Positions 44,396 through 52,765 of a DNA stretch of 64,000 nt are shown in pieces. How positions within the stretch are numbered: the stretch's first letter is position 1; the number at the start of each line of letters is the position of its first letter. Source of the DNA: Variovorax paradoxus. GTDB taxonomy: Bacteria > Pseudomonadota > Gammaproteobacteria > Burkholderiales > Burkholderiaceae_C. Below the pieces are notes generated by a model. That model searched no databases, had not been told where the DNA came from, and was given only the letters and a program-made list of their open reading frames with translations. Where the stretch lies: the NCBI GenBank assembly GCA_016806145.1, contig CP063167.1, forward strand, positions 988,501 to 1,052,500. Direction: 5' to 3'. Position numbers and translations under genes: made by a program.

Positions 44396-45436
44396 CTACT
44401 CGTTCTGCAGGAACTCGGCCAACAGCTTCTCCAGGGACGCGCGCCGCTCAACTGACAGCGGCACATGGATACGCACATTCGCCCTTCCGTCCGCGTCGAA
44501 GCTCAGCGTTGCTGCCTTCTTATTCTTGACCGTCAATGTGTGGGGTTTCGCATCAACCTGAAGTTCGGTATCAGCGACCAACAGCTTGGCCAGCACTTCC
44601 TTGGCGGCCGGACGCGCCGGTTGGGTCAACAACTTCTCGGCCCGGGCCCGCACGCCGTCCGCATCCGACTCGAGCGCGCGGTTGAGCAAGGGCGCCCAGC
44701 GCAACTGGATCTCGAGTGGTGAGCGGAAGGCAGCGACTACTTCGTCCGGAAGCCGCGCCAGCGCGAGAGACTTGCCCACGTTGCTGTGATCGATGCCGAG
44801 CGCCGTGGCCAAGGCGCGGTTCGAGGTGAAGAGGCCCAGATCCAGCGCGCGCCTGTACATCATCCCCTGCTCCCACGGCGACAAATCCTGGCGCTCGCGG
44901 TTCTCGCGCTCCATCTCGACGAAGAGCGACCGATCATCGAGGTTGTCGATGACGGCCAGCACGGGAAGGCCGAGCTGCGTACACGCCTCGAGACGCCGGT
45001 GGCCGAAGACCACCTCGTAGTCGAACTCGCCGCCCGGCTTGCTGGCTGGACGCACCTTGATCGGCTGCACATTGCCGCCCGATTCCTGAATCTCGCGCTT
45101 GAGCCGTTCGAAATCCTCCCCCACAAAACTGCTCTCATGGCGGTTCGCATAGCGGCTGCGTCCGATGCGCTTCGGGTCCAGGTGACGCGTCGCGCGAGCG
45201 CCCTCCCAGCCTTCGAGCTCCGTGCGGACTTCCTGCAGCTGTGCCTCGAGGCCCGCGGCCTTGTCCGCGGCTTCCTTGAGCATCTCGTTCTCGCGCAGCA
45301 GGTCCGAACGCGCGTCGTTCGCGAAAGCCATCATGGCGCCAGGCGCCGTCTTGGGCTGCTTGGTTTCGGGCGTCACCGAAACGGGGGCAGTCAGCGAAGC
45401 AAAGTCGATCTTGGAAGCTTTGTCTCTCAAGCCCAT
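44396..45436 (-). CDS. parB: ParB-family centromere-binding partition protein
   Basis: 346 residues from the ATG at 45436 with AGGAGAT upstream inside parA. Order: an N-terminal ParA-interacting segment and coiled coil (DLLRENEMLKEAADKAAGLE); the ParB/Srx CTPase domain with the GHRR motif (DYEVVFGHRRLEACTQLGLP) and ENRERQDLSPWEQG; the HTH (NRALATALGIDHSNVGKSLA); and a C-terminal dimer domain. It should bind the palindromes beside it, spread as a CTP-dependent clamp, and stimulate ParA. The gene starts one nt after the parA stop. Confidence 0.93.
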   Translation of the reverse strand: MGLRDKASKIDFASLTAPVSVTPETKQPKTAPGAMMAFANDARSDLLRENEMLKEAADKAAGLEAQLQEVRTELEGWEGARATRHLDPKRIGRSRYANRHESSFVGEDFERLKREIQESGGNVQPIKVRPASKPGGEFDYEVVFGHRRLEACTQLGLPVLAVIDNLDDRSLFVEMERENRERQDLSPWEQGMMYRRALDLGLFTSNRALATALGIDHSNVGKSLALARLPDEVVAAFRSPLEIQLRWAPLLNRALESDADGVRARAEKLLTQPARPAAKEVLAKLLVADTELQVDAKPHTLTVKNKKAATLSFDADGRANVRIHVPLSVERRASLEKLLAEFLQNE

Positions 45437-45437
45437 A

Positions 45438-46649
45438 TCAATCTCCTGCCACCAGCATGGCGTTTTCGGACAGCTGACGTGCCCAGACTGCCCGTATCTG
45501 TTGCTCCACCAACTCGCACATCCTGTCGTACGCATCGCGCGCCCGCGCGAAGGTCTTCGAACTCACTGACCCACGCGGAAGGTCGTACACGGTACCGAAC
45601 TCGGCGCTCGCCGTGGCCGCGACAGCCGTCTTTGGAATCTCGATGGGCAGCACCTTGTCGCCGTAGCCCTCGAGCACCCATTGCCGGACCACCGAACTTG
45701 CGGCATCCGAGGCTTCCACCCGCGAGAGCAGCACGTCGATGAACTCGAAGCTCTTGTTCTTGCCGCGGCTTCGGATCAGTTGGTTGCACAGGTCGGAGAA
45801 CAGATCCCAGAACTGGGCCGAGCTCGCGAAGTCGAGTGCAGACGGGGGCAAGGGCATGATCACACCATCGGCCGCCATGAGCGCGTTGATGGTGACGTAG
45901 CTCAGTGAGGGTGGGGTGTCGATGACGATCACGTCGTAGGCCTCGCGCAGGGTGTCAAGACCTCGGTCGAGCACGCGCCAGAACTCGAAACCCGGGTCCT
46001 TGGCTTGCCGCGCGGGCAGCACGAACTCGGCGCCGTAAAGCAGAGGGGCCGCGCAGACCAGGTCGATGCTCGGCCAGTAGGTCGTACGGATCGCGTACGC
46101 CAGGTCATCCTCGTCGCCGGCAAAGAGCGGCATCGCGGTGTGCTCGGTGTCGACCTCGGCATCGGGCAGCACGCCGAAGAGCGTAGTGGCCGACCCCTGA
46201 GGATCCAGATCGAGTAGCAGGACTTTGTGACCCCGCATCGACAAGCCCTGGGCCAGGGTCACGGCGGAGGTGGTCTTGGCCACGCCACCCTTGAAGTTGG
46301 CCACCGTGATGGTGATGCCGGCGGCACCCTTGGGTCGCATGTGCTCACTGCGGAAATCGCGCGACCACAGTTGGGCCTCCCCCATCGACCATTCACGGCG
46401 ATTGCCTTGAATCGACCCTGCAGGCAGATCGCCGCGGGTGAGACGATAGGCGATCTTCGATTTGTCGACCCCGCACAGGTCGGCCAGTTGCGCAGAACCC
46501 AACGCCGGTGCAAGCTTGGTGGCGGTCGGAGCCAGCATCGCGGTGCGGATGTGATCCATCATGCCGGCGATGCGTTGCGCCTGTGCCTCGATATCCTCGA
46601 GGGACTGACGTTTGATGGTTTGTTTGATATCCACGAGCGAAACTCTCAA
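45438..46649 (-). CDS. parA: ParA-family partition ATPase with N-terminal HTH (type Ia)
   Basis: 403 residues. An N-terminal HTH region (about 50-100; LADLCGVDKSKIAYRLTRGD) marks type Ia ParA, which also represses its own promoter. The deviant Walker A KGGVAKTTSAVTLAQGL is followed by LLLDLDPQGSATTLFG and VIVDTPPS-type motif 'DVIVIDTPPSLSYVTINALM'. The protein forms ATP-dependent filaments or gradients on the nucleoid that move ParB-parS complexes. Its start faces the AT-rich origin region, where a palindrome at 46768 may be its operator. Confidence 0.93.
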   Translation of the reverse strand: MRVSLVDIKQTIKRQSLEDIEAQAQRIAGMMDHIRTAMLAPTATKLAPALGSAQLADLCGVDKSKIAYRLTRGDLPAGSIQGNRREWSMGEAQLWSRDFRSEHMRPKGAAGITITVANFKGGVAKTTSAVTLAQGLSMRGHKVLLLDLDPQGSATTLFGVLPDAEVDTEHTAMPLFAGDEDDLAYAIRTTYWPSIDLVCAAPLLYGAEFVLPARQAKDPGFEFWRVLDRGLDTLREAYDVIVIDTPPSLSYVTINALMAADGVIMPLPPSALDFASSAQFWDLFSDLCNQLIRSRGKNKSFEFIDVLLSRVEASDAASSVVRQWVLEGYGDKVLPIEIPKTAVAATASAEFGTVYDLPRGSVSSKTFARARDAYDRMCELVEQQIRAVWARQLSENAMLVAGD

Positions 46650-46741
46650 AGTGCTGATGTCATGCGATTATGCCCAGCACTCGTCGAAATTCGAAGAATC
46701 TGCAATCCATCAGAGAAGGTTTCGCCGAAGTTCTCTCTGAT

Positions 46742-46750
46742 TGTGGATAA
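46742..46750 (-). promoter_or_regulatory. DnaA box (perfect)
   Basis: TGTGGATAA is the exact complement of TTATCCACA. A second, weaker match (TTGTCCACA) lies at 46955-46963 between iterons. Host DnaA is commonly needed at iteron origins. Confidence 0.65.
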
Positions 46751-46767
46751 CTTCTCCCGAGTTTAAG

Positions 46768-46783
46768 AAGGTATTAATACCTT
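46768..46783. promoter_or_regulatory. 16-bp palindrome, probable ParA or Rep operator
   Basis: AAGGTATTAATACCTT is perfectly symmetric and 119 bp upstream of the parA start codon. Type Ia ParA proteins repress from such sites. The binding partner is inferred. Confidence 0.5.
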
Positions 46784-46860
46784 TAAAGAAGTTAGCAAAG
46801 ACTTCGAATCAGATTTTTCCCTTTAAAATCAACGGGTTACGGCTATTTCTAGAGGCGAAT

Positions 46861-47173
46861 TGTCTGTGCTTTACGCGGATGCGTCCGCGATCTACTCGGA
46901 TCCGTCCGTACCGTACTCGGAAGTCGTCCGTGGTCTAACGACACCCTGCCGGGTTGTCCACAGTACGACCTGCCCACCCCAAAGCCTCGTTTTTGGCCCG
47001 CGTCCGTGATCTAACCAGGGGCGGATCGACCCAAAACGGGGTGCCAATCGGTCCGGTGTCCGCGTTTTACTCGTCGGCATGAGGCGCTGGACTGTCGTCG
47101 AATTCGCCGTATGTCCGTGTTTTACTCGGCCTGAAAGTGGATCGCCCAGCAAAGTGTCCGCGCTTTAACCAAG
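46861..47173 (+). repeat. Iterons of the replication origin (eight direct repeats)
   Basis: Eight same-direction copies fit YGTCCGYGNTYTAMTCGGA loosely to closely: 46861, 46882, 46903, 46925, 47001, 47057, 47112 and 47155. The first three are spaced by 21 bp (two helical turns) and the others by about 22-76 bp. They lie directly upstream of the rep gene; a partial inverted copy (CTTCGGACA) follows the last one, as often seen at rep-autoregulating operators. Confidence 0.88.
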
Positions 47174-47251
47174 CTTCGGACACTTCCCACCCCCAAAATT
47201 GGTAGGCCGCTCGGCTTGGTGTCCACGCCGACTTGGACATATGATCGCGAG

Positions 47252-48637
47252 ATGACAGCTTCCAGCCCGCTTTCGTCCTCGGCGCCCACCCGCGTCGCGG
47301 GCACGGACGGGCTCGAACTGCGCAAGCCACACGAGATGATCGTGATGGTCCCGCGTTCCGCCCGGGTGACGTTGACCGCTCGCCGCATCTACACGGTGCT
47401 GCTGCAGGTGTCACAGGCTCGCCTCACCGCCATGGCGTCGATGCCATTGGCAGACTTCATGTTCGAGGCACCCCTGGCGGCCGTGCTGCGCACCACCGGG
47501 TCCGATGGCGCTGACCGTACCGCCGCCAAGCGCTACCTCGGCGAGATGAGAAGCCTGGAGGTCGACTGGGAATCCACGGCGCCAGGCGATGGGGTCAAAT
47601 GGCGCGGTTTCTCCATGCTGTCAGAAGTCGCGCTAGAGGTTCGCCGCGGCGAGACCTGGGTGAGCTGGTCCTTCCCCCCGTCCATCATGACGGCGCTGCG
47701 CGAGCCCTCGCGCTGGGCCCGTATCGAGCTCGACGTGCTTGCCCGCTTGAGCACCTATGCCGCGATCGCGTTGTACGAGATCTGCGTGCGCTACCGGGAC
47801 AACCCCGGCGGCGTGACGAGCCGCAAGCCGGTGGGGTGGTGGACCGACGCGCTGAGCAATCTGCCTGGTGGCGACCGCCGCGAATGGCGCAAATTCAAGA
47901 ACGAGCGCGTGAAGGAGGCGGTGGCCGAGATCAACCAGGAGACGGATCTGGAGATCGAGCTCATCGAGCATCGCCAGGGCAGGGTGGTCGACGAAGTGCA
48001 GTTTGCGGTTCGCCGTCGTGCCCGTTCGCCCTTTGCGACGAGCGCTGACAAGCCGGTGGATGCCAACCTTGTGCTTCGCGCAGAAACTCTGGGCATTCGA
48101 GAGATCAAGCTCGATGGCCTGATCAAGGAGTTCGGCGACGACCGGGTGCGCGAGCAACTCGACGCATTGGAAAGGCGTGCGGCCAACAACTCGCTGCGGG
48201 CCGTGGACAACGCCTACTCCTATCTCCGTTCGCTGTTGCGCAACGAGCGCGAGGCGCCTGCGCCGGCGGACGCAGACGAAGAGCAGGATCTTGAATCGCC
48301 GCCGGCACAGCCTACCGCGGACGCTGCCGTACCCCCGGACGCTGCTGCCAACACAACGGCCGCTACCGTTGCCGCAGAGTCCACCACTCCCATCACACCC
48401 GCCGATTCTGCTGGCGAACGGATCCGCATGATGCGCCGAGAGATCGAGGCGCTGCCGCAGGCTCAACGTCAGGTATGGGTGGATCGCGCGCTGCAGGCGC
48501 TCGCCACCAAGGGGTTGTTGACCGCAATCGTGAGCCGACGCGCGGCGCAGGGTGACGTGATGCATGGCCTGCTCGGCTCGATGGTGGTCCAGACCTACGC
48601 GGCCGCCACATACGGCGCCGACTGGAACACGGTGTAG
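47252..48637 (+). CDS. Replication initiation protein (Rep_3 / RepB winged-helix type)
   Basis: 461 residues from ATG 47252; GTG 47219 and TTG 47216 are also possible. The two winged-helix domains of the family can be followed: MIVMVPRSARVTLTARRIYT for the first strand and helix, then LRTTGSDGADRTAAKRYLGE; later WARIELDVLARLSTYAAIAL YEICVRYRD and FKNERVKEAVAEINQETDLE. A low-complexity Ala/Pro/Thr linker (about 345-400) leads to a short C-terminal domain. It should bind the iterons just upstream to open the origin. Length is above that of small plasmid Reps, as usual for chromid-type Reps. Confidence 0.9.
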   Translation: MTASSPLSSSAPTRVAGTDGLELRKPHEMIVMVPRSARVTLTARRIYTVLLQVSQARLTAMASMPLADFMFEAPLAAVLRTTGSDGADRTAAKRYLGEMRSLEVDWESTAPGDGVKWRGFSMLSEVALEVRRGETWVSWSFPPSIMTALREPSRWARIELDVLARLSTYAAIALYEICVRYRDNPGGVTSRKPVGWWTDALSNLPGGDRREWRKFKNERVKEAVAEINQETDLEIELIEHRQGRVVDEVQFAVRRRARSPFATSADKPVDANLVLRAETLGIREIKLDGLIKEFGDDRVREQLDALERRAANNSLRAVDNAYSYLRSLLRNEREAPAPADADEEQDLESPPAQPTADAAVPPDAAANTTAATVAAESTTPITPADSAGERIRMMRREIEALPQAQRQVWVDRALQALATKGLLTAIVSRRAAQGDVMHGLLGSMVVQTYAAATYGADWNTV

Positions 48638-48934
48638 GCACCTGAGACGCTCGCCTTATCTGCGCCGCATGGCAGGTGGTGTCGAGACGAGCAGGCACCT
48701 GTGCGTCGGATCATCTGATTCGCCACAGCGCGCGAGGATGAGGTCATGCCGAGGGCGGGAAACGCCGGGGAACCGCCGGGCAAGCGGCGTCGGAAATACC
48801 GGCTCCGCTACGATGCCAGGCAGCCGCCATCGGCCAGGCGCAGCCACTCTCGACACCCCCGACTTCAGCCAAGGCCCGACAGCGAACGTCAACTTTCACT
48901 GGTGCCAGTGATCCATCGACTGCTGGCAAAAAAT

Positions 48935-49246
48935 ATGTCTGATGCTGAGGATGCCTGGGCTTTCGAAGATGCCCCGAACGTTGCTTGCTTCACCGTAAGG
49001 TCCATCATGAGTGGGGCTGCACCAATCCTGCAGGTGTTCCACGACGAGGACGACGGCGCCTGGCAGATGCTGCCCGGCAGCGGCGCTGACGCGTCGGAGG
49101 CGATGATCGTCGGGCTGGGTCAGCTGGTGCAGGTTGATCAGACGCTCGTTGAACTCGCGAACTTGCCGCTGGGTTGGGTTGCTCGACGCGAACGCAAGAA
49201 CTCGCCCTGGCTGTGCCGACCCACGTCGCAACCGCCAGCGGTCTGA
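48935..49246 (+). CDS. Conserved hypothetical protein (immunity/DUF-like)
   Basis: 103 residues from ATG 48935. The pattern DAWAFEDAPNVACFTVRSIM, ILQVFHDEDDGAWQMLPGSG and LVELANLPLGWVARRER is seen in a widespread family of small proteins of unknown role, often next to unrelated genes. No enzyme motif. It is the first gene after rep, 297 nt away. Confidence 0.65.
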   Translation: MSDAEDAWAFEDAPNVACFTVRSIMSGAAPILQVFHDEDDGAWQMLPGSGADASEAMIVGLGQLVQVDQTLVELANLPLGWVARRERKNSPWLCRPTSQPPAV

Positions 49247-49417
49247 ATGGTGGATGTGGTGCACTTGTCCGAACGTTGAGTGCGCCGCTTCAGATGCCCT
49301 CGATGGGCTGGCGCCCACGCGCACGCGGATGGCATTTCACGCCGCCTGTTCAGCTCCTCTGGTGCTTGCTCGTGAAGGAATGCTCCTTCGAACCGCGGTC
49401 GGCCGGGCTACGGCCTC

Positions 49418-49726
49418 TCATTCAAAGGACGCTAGCAGCAGGGCGATCGCTCCCACCGCCGCAGCGCTGAGCGCACAGATCCCCGCACCCACGAGCAGCT
49501 GCGTGGCGTTGCGCCGGTCATCGACAGTGGCGTCGTGCTGGAAACCGTTGAGCAAGCCGCCGGCGAATGCGAAGAGGTGAAGCAGCATCCCGAAAGCCGC
49601 AAACGTACCGCCGGTCATGGCCAGACCCAGCGCGGCCCATGACAAGGTCATGATGACCGTTGCAGCCATGGCATTCGATTCAACAAGCGGGCCCCAACGC
49701 GCGCTTGCAAGTGGATCGACCTCCAT
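49418..49726 (-). CDS. Small inner-membrane protein, three TM helices
   Basis: 102 residues with TM segments VIMTLSWAALGLAMTGGTFA, AFGMLLHLFAFAGGLLNG and LLVGAGICALSAAAVGAIAL. The start may be ATG 49726 or the internal ATG 57 nt later. No family recognised. Confidence 0.6.
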   Translation of the reverse strand: MEVDPLASARWGPLVESNAMAATVIMTLSWAALGLAMTGGTFAAFGMLLHLFAFAGGLLNGFQHDATVDDRRNATQLLVGAGICALSAAAVGAIALLLASFE

Positions 49727-49960
49727 GTGCCGCGTGCATCATCGCGAGATGGCTGAAGGTCGCGTGGGTTCAAAGCGATGGCACTGCGACGTCGAGCCGC
49801 TGCACCGCCGTCGGTGAAACTGCCACGCAGGGTGACGCTCGTTGACGGGAGCTGTGCTCAGCTCGCGGCGCGTTCATGGGCGTCCATAAAGCGCATGAAG
49901 TGAAGGATGTGATGGCGGCTTGTGGCTGGATCGTTTGCTCAGGTTGCTCGAGCGACCGCA

Positions 49961-50515
49961 TTAGTGCTTGGACATCGCATTGGCCAGCGCGAAGACCGAA
50001 TTGGGGGCGCGGGTGCGCACAGGCTTGACGGGGGCAGCCGAGGTGATCGCACTCTTTGCCGGAGTGGGTGCTTCGAGCTCGACACCCTTGGCAACTTGGT
50101 CCTCGACAAGCTTTTGCAAAGTGACGGTCCGCAGAAAATCAAGCATGCGTTGATTCAGTGAGGCCCAGAGTTCCTCGGTGCTGCGCGACAGTGAGGTTGG
50201 CGAGGCGCCTTGCTCACCCAGGTCATTTCCATCATCCGCATCAGTGCCAAGGGCGCCTCGTTCATCCACGGCCGCGATGATGTCAGCCACCGAGATGTCA
50301 GCGCTGTGGCGCGCAAGATGGTAGCCGCCGCCAGGCCCACGGACCGACACGACGAGATTGTGCTTGCGGAGCTTGCCGAACAACTGCTCGAGGTATGACA
50401 GCGAGATCTGCTGTCGTTGGCTGATGGCGGCCAGGTTCACAGGTCCGAGACGTTGGCGCAGCCCAATGTCGATCATCGCGGTCACGGCAAAACGACCCTT
50501 GGTGGTCAATCGCAT
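49961..50515 (-). CDS. Rrf2/IscR-like transcriptional regulator without any cysteine
   Basis: 184 residues. The winged-helix domain is typical of IscR: MRLTTKGRFAVTAMIDIGLR, ISLSYLEQLFGKLRKHNLVV, SVRGPGGGYHLAR. The dimerisation helix and end (WASLNQRMLDFLRTVTLQKL) also match. In IscR three cysteines and a histidine in the loop after 'AVDE' hold a [2Fe-2S] cluster; here that loop reads AVDERGALGTDADDGNDLGE, and the whole protein contains no cysteine. It can therefore not bind a cluster in the usual way and should act like apo-IscR. No isc genes are adjacent. Confidence 0.88.
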   Translation of the reverse strand: MRLTTKGRFAVTAMIDIGLRQRLGPVNLAAISQRQQISLSYLEQLFGKLRKHNLVVSVRGPGGGYHLARHSADISVADIIAAVDERGALGTDADDGNDLGEQGASPTSLSRSTEELWASLNQRMLDFLRTVTLQKLVEDQVAKGVELEAPTPAKSAITSAAPVKPVRTRAPNSVFALANAMSKH

Positions 50516-50981
50516 CGCAAGCTCCTTTTCACAGCGTTTGTTGGATCACGTCGCTTTTGGCAAACGAACCGCTGCGCTTTAGCGGGGGCCAACGAGGGGT
50601 CCGTTGCACCAACTACACCAGCGCGACATCTATGGAGAAAGGTACTTGGGCCGTAGATGCAGGGCCCAAGACATCGGCGGGATCGCCCGTCAGATGAAGC
50701 GCTACGGGCTTTCCCGTGCCAAGTTGCGAATCGTGCATGCCTGCACTTGTGTCCGTGCCTTGGGCATCAAGTTCGCTCAGGGGGCGATGGTGGCGTTGGC
50801 CGTCGAGGGTCAGCCTACGAACGCCGTTAGCTTATTTTTTAAGTGCTCGGCTCACCTTGATCGGGCACCCGGCCAGAGGTTGAAGCCCACAAAAAAAGAA
50901 TGCCCCGCACAAGGCGGGGCATGGGGGGAGGGCAGGGAAGTACGCGGGATCGCGCACCCCCGCATGAGCGCTGAGGGGAGC
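50516..50981. other. Intergenic stretch with terminator at its right end
   Basis: No gene supported. Long plus-strand frames here are mirror images of the periplasmic protein gene. The clear element is the hairpin at 50891-50921. Confidence 0.4.
50891..50921 (-). terminator. Strong Rho-independent terminator of the periplasmic protein gene
   Basis: On the minus strand TGCCCCGCC and the facing GCGGGGCA form a GC-rich stem with loop TTGT, followed by TTCTTTTTTT. It lies 60 bp after the stop at 50982. Confidence 0.85.
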
Positions 50982-51392
50982 TTAGCCCTTCATCGCCTTG
51001 ATGTCGGCCTTGGCCTTGTCGTGGTCGGCCTTGGCTTGGCTCACGCAGGCGTTCTTGGCATCGCCCGACTGGTCGTCGCACTTCTCCTTGGCAACGTCGT
51101 AGGTCATGTCGGCCTTTTCCTCAGCGACCTTCTTGGCATGTGCCGCGCTGGGCTTGTAGTCCTGCTCCAGCTGCGCCTTTGCCACGTTTTCGGTGCCCTT
51201 GGCTTCCTTCTCGCAGACGTCCTTGGCGTTGTCCTTCAGCGTGTCGCACTTGGCCTTGGCGACCTTGTAGTCGGCCTCGATCTTTTCCTTGGCGACGTTG
51301 TACTGGTCCTTGGTCATGCCTTCAGCAGCATTCGCGGCGTTCATGGCGAAGCAGGTCGATGCGATGGCGAGAACGAGAAGATGTTTTTTCAT
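50982..51392 (-). CDS. Periplasmic lysine/alanine-rich helical repeat protein
   Basis: 136 residues. A signal peptide (KKHLLVLAIASTCFAMNAAN, cleavage after ANA) is followed by three or four helical repeats of the form 'YxVAKEKxExxYKVAKAKCD' and 'YDVAKEKCDDQSGDAKNACV', each with cysteines about 8-9 residues apart that could pair. Such proteins are abundant in Comamonadaceae and of unknown role. A strong terminator and isolated position suggest a well-expressed single gene. Confidence 0.7.
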   Translation of the reverse strand: MKKHLLVLAIASTCFAMNAANAAEGMTKDQYNVAKEKIEADYKVAKAKCDTLKDNAKDVCEKEAKGTENVAKAQLEQDYKPSAAHAKKVAEEKADMTYDVAKEKCDDQSGDAKNACVSQAKADHDKAKADIKAMKG

Positions 51393-51682
51393 GAGTAAGT
51401 CCCCTGAACTTGATGTTGCTTGGAGCTGCCCTGTGCATCTCCAGTAGTTGGCAATTTAGGGGCCTGGACGTGGGGCCGGAGTAGGACGATGCCCGTCGGG
51501 CCCTTAGGTAGGGACCGCGGCCATTTGCAAGCGCCGATATGAAGAGATGATCCGCTCCTCGCTCATTGCAACCGACGCAACGTTCGGTGGAGGTGCTCTG
51601 AAAGGCAGCGGTGAACTGGACAGGCTGTTCGCTCGCCGGCATCCTATCGCCGCAGACGTTCTCGACTCATCCTGTCGCCATC

Positions 51683-52354
51683 ATGCTCGCACGCAAGATC
51701 GCCTCCTTGTTCGCCTCGCGCCCCGCAGCGTCGACGCCATCGCGCCTGATGCAACTCCACGAATATCTGGCGCTGCTCCAGGAGGGGACTGAAGAGTTCG
51801 CAGCAGGGGACCGCATCAAGCGCGACGCCTTTTCACTTGCGCAGCGTCTTCGCGAAGAGCTTCGATTGCCGCTCGGACCCGAACGCAGTCTCGAGTTGAT
51901 CCTCGCGAGGCGCTGCAAGGTGCAACGAATTTCCCTTGTTCATGTCCCGCTCGCTGCCGAGGACTGCTTCTTTATCGCGATGTACCGCCAGGACGCATCG
52001 AGCGCGCACGCCCATCTGGTCTTCGATATCGGCGCAGAGTACCAACGCCCCTTCCTGGAGTGCCCCGACTTTGGTGTCGGGGAGGAGGCGACGGAGGACA
52101 ATTTGCGCCGCTGGATTCCTCGACTGGCCGAAGCGCCCGATGCCTTCGCGATCGTGAAGCGACGCGATGGAACCTACATCCAGGTCTATGCCGACGATCG
52201 GGGTTTTCATCTCGAGCACCAGTTGGTCACGACGGGCTGTCACTATCGGGCTGCGCAGCCCGTGGGCAGCGAGGCCGCCGTGGAGACGCTCGTCTCCTAT
52301 GCTTGCGGAAAGTATGAGTGGGCGCACCAGGCATGGGACCGGATGGTCCTTTGA
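51683..52354 (+). CDS. Unknown 223-residue protein
   Basis: Start chosen at ATG 51683 because the residues from the upstream start (51611) look non-coding. The sequence is soluble alpha/beta (LMQLHEYLALLQEGTEEFAA, FFIAMYRQDASSAHAHLVFD, DAFAIVKRRDGTYIQVYADD, HLEHQLVTTGCHYRA). The HxH and CH pair might bind metal. No family recognised. Confidence 0.6.
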   Translation: MLARKIASLFASRPAASTPSRLMQLHEYLALLQEGTEEFAAGDRIKRDAFSLAQRLREELRLPLGPERSLELILARRCKVQRISLVHVPLAAEDCFFIAMYRQDASSAHAHLVFDIGAEYQRPFLECPDFGVGEEATEDNLRRWIPRLAEAPDAFAIVKRRDGTYIQVYADDRGFHLEHQLVTTGCHYRAAQPVGSEAAVETLVSYACGKYEWAHQAWDRMVL

Positions 52355-52765
52355 GGAGACAGTCGGCGTTGCAGCGCGAGGCATGAACCCGTCGACCCAT
52401 CATCGGCGAAGGCGTCAGGTCGAGACCTGTGGATCAAGGTGAGCTTCATGGCAAATGTGGCCACCGCATGGTCGACGCGCGGACCGCGTTTGCCCGATCC
52501 ACGCGGCCGTCTGGGCTGTACTCATCGCCGCAACGGATCGGCAGCGAAGGTACATCCACAGCAAGGCGCCAGCTGCCTGCGCATTGCAGCGCCTAAGCAT
52601 GGGCCGGCGGCGAGCCTTGCCCTCGCGTGCGCCACGTTCCTACGTCGTTTGCGCTAGGCAGTCGCCCCGATTCGCAAGCATCTGGCCGGCACTAAGCTTG
52701 GCCGTTCGTAGCGCCACTTCGTCGGTCACGTGGCGCGTCAGCAAGCTCCTTCGCGAGGAATCGGC
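52355..52765. other. Intergenic stretch before mltA
   Basis: No supported gene; frames on both strands are short and lack start signals. GCGAGGA at the right end is the mltA ribosome site. Confidence 0.35.

Larger units (their letters stand above)
46740..46860. other. AT-rich segment, candidate DNA unwinding element and parA control region
   Basis: This is the most AT-rich stretch of the surrounding 10 kb. It starts with the DnaA box and contains the perfect palindrome AAGGTATTAATACCTT at 46768-46783, within runs of TTTAA. It lies between the parA start and the first iteron. Confidence 0.65.

Noticed and set aside
50604..51398. 264-codon plus-strand frame
   Set aside because: It is the mirror of the periplasmic repeat protein gene and its terminator, with Leu/Val/Gly runs typical of such shadows.
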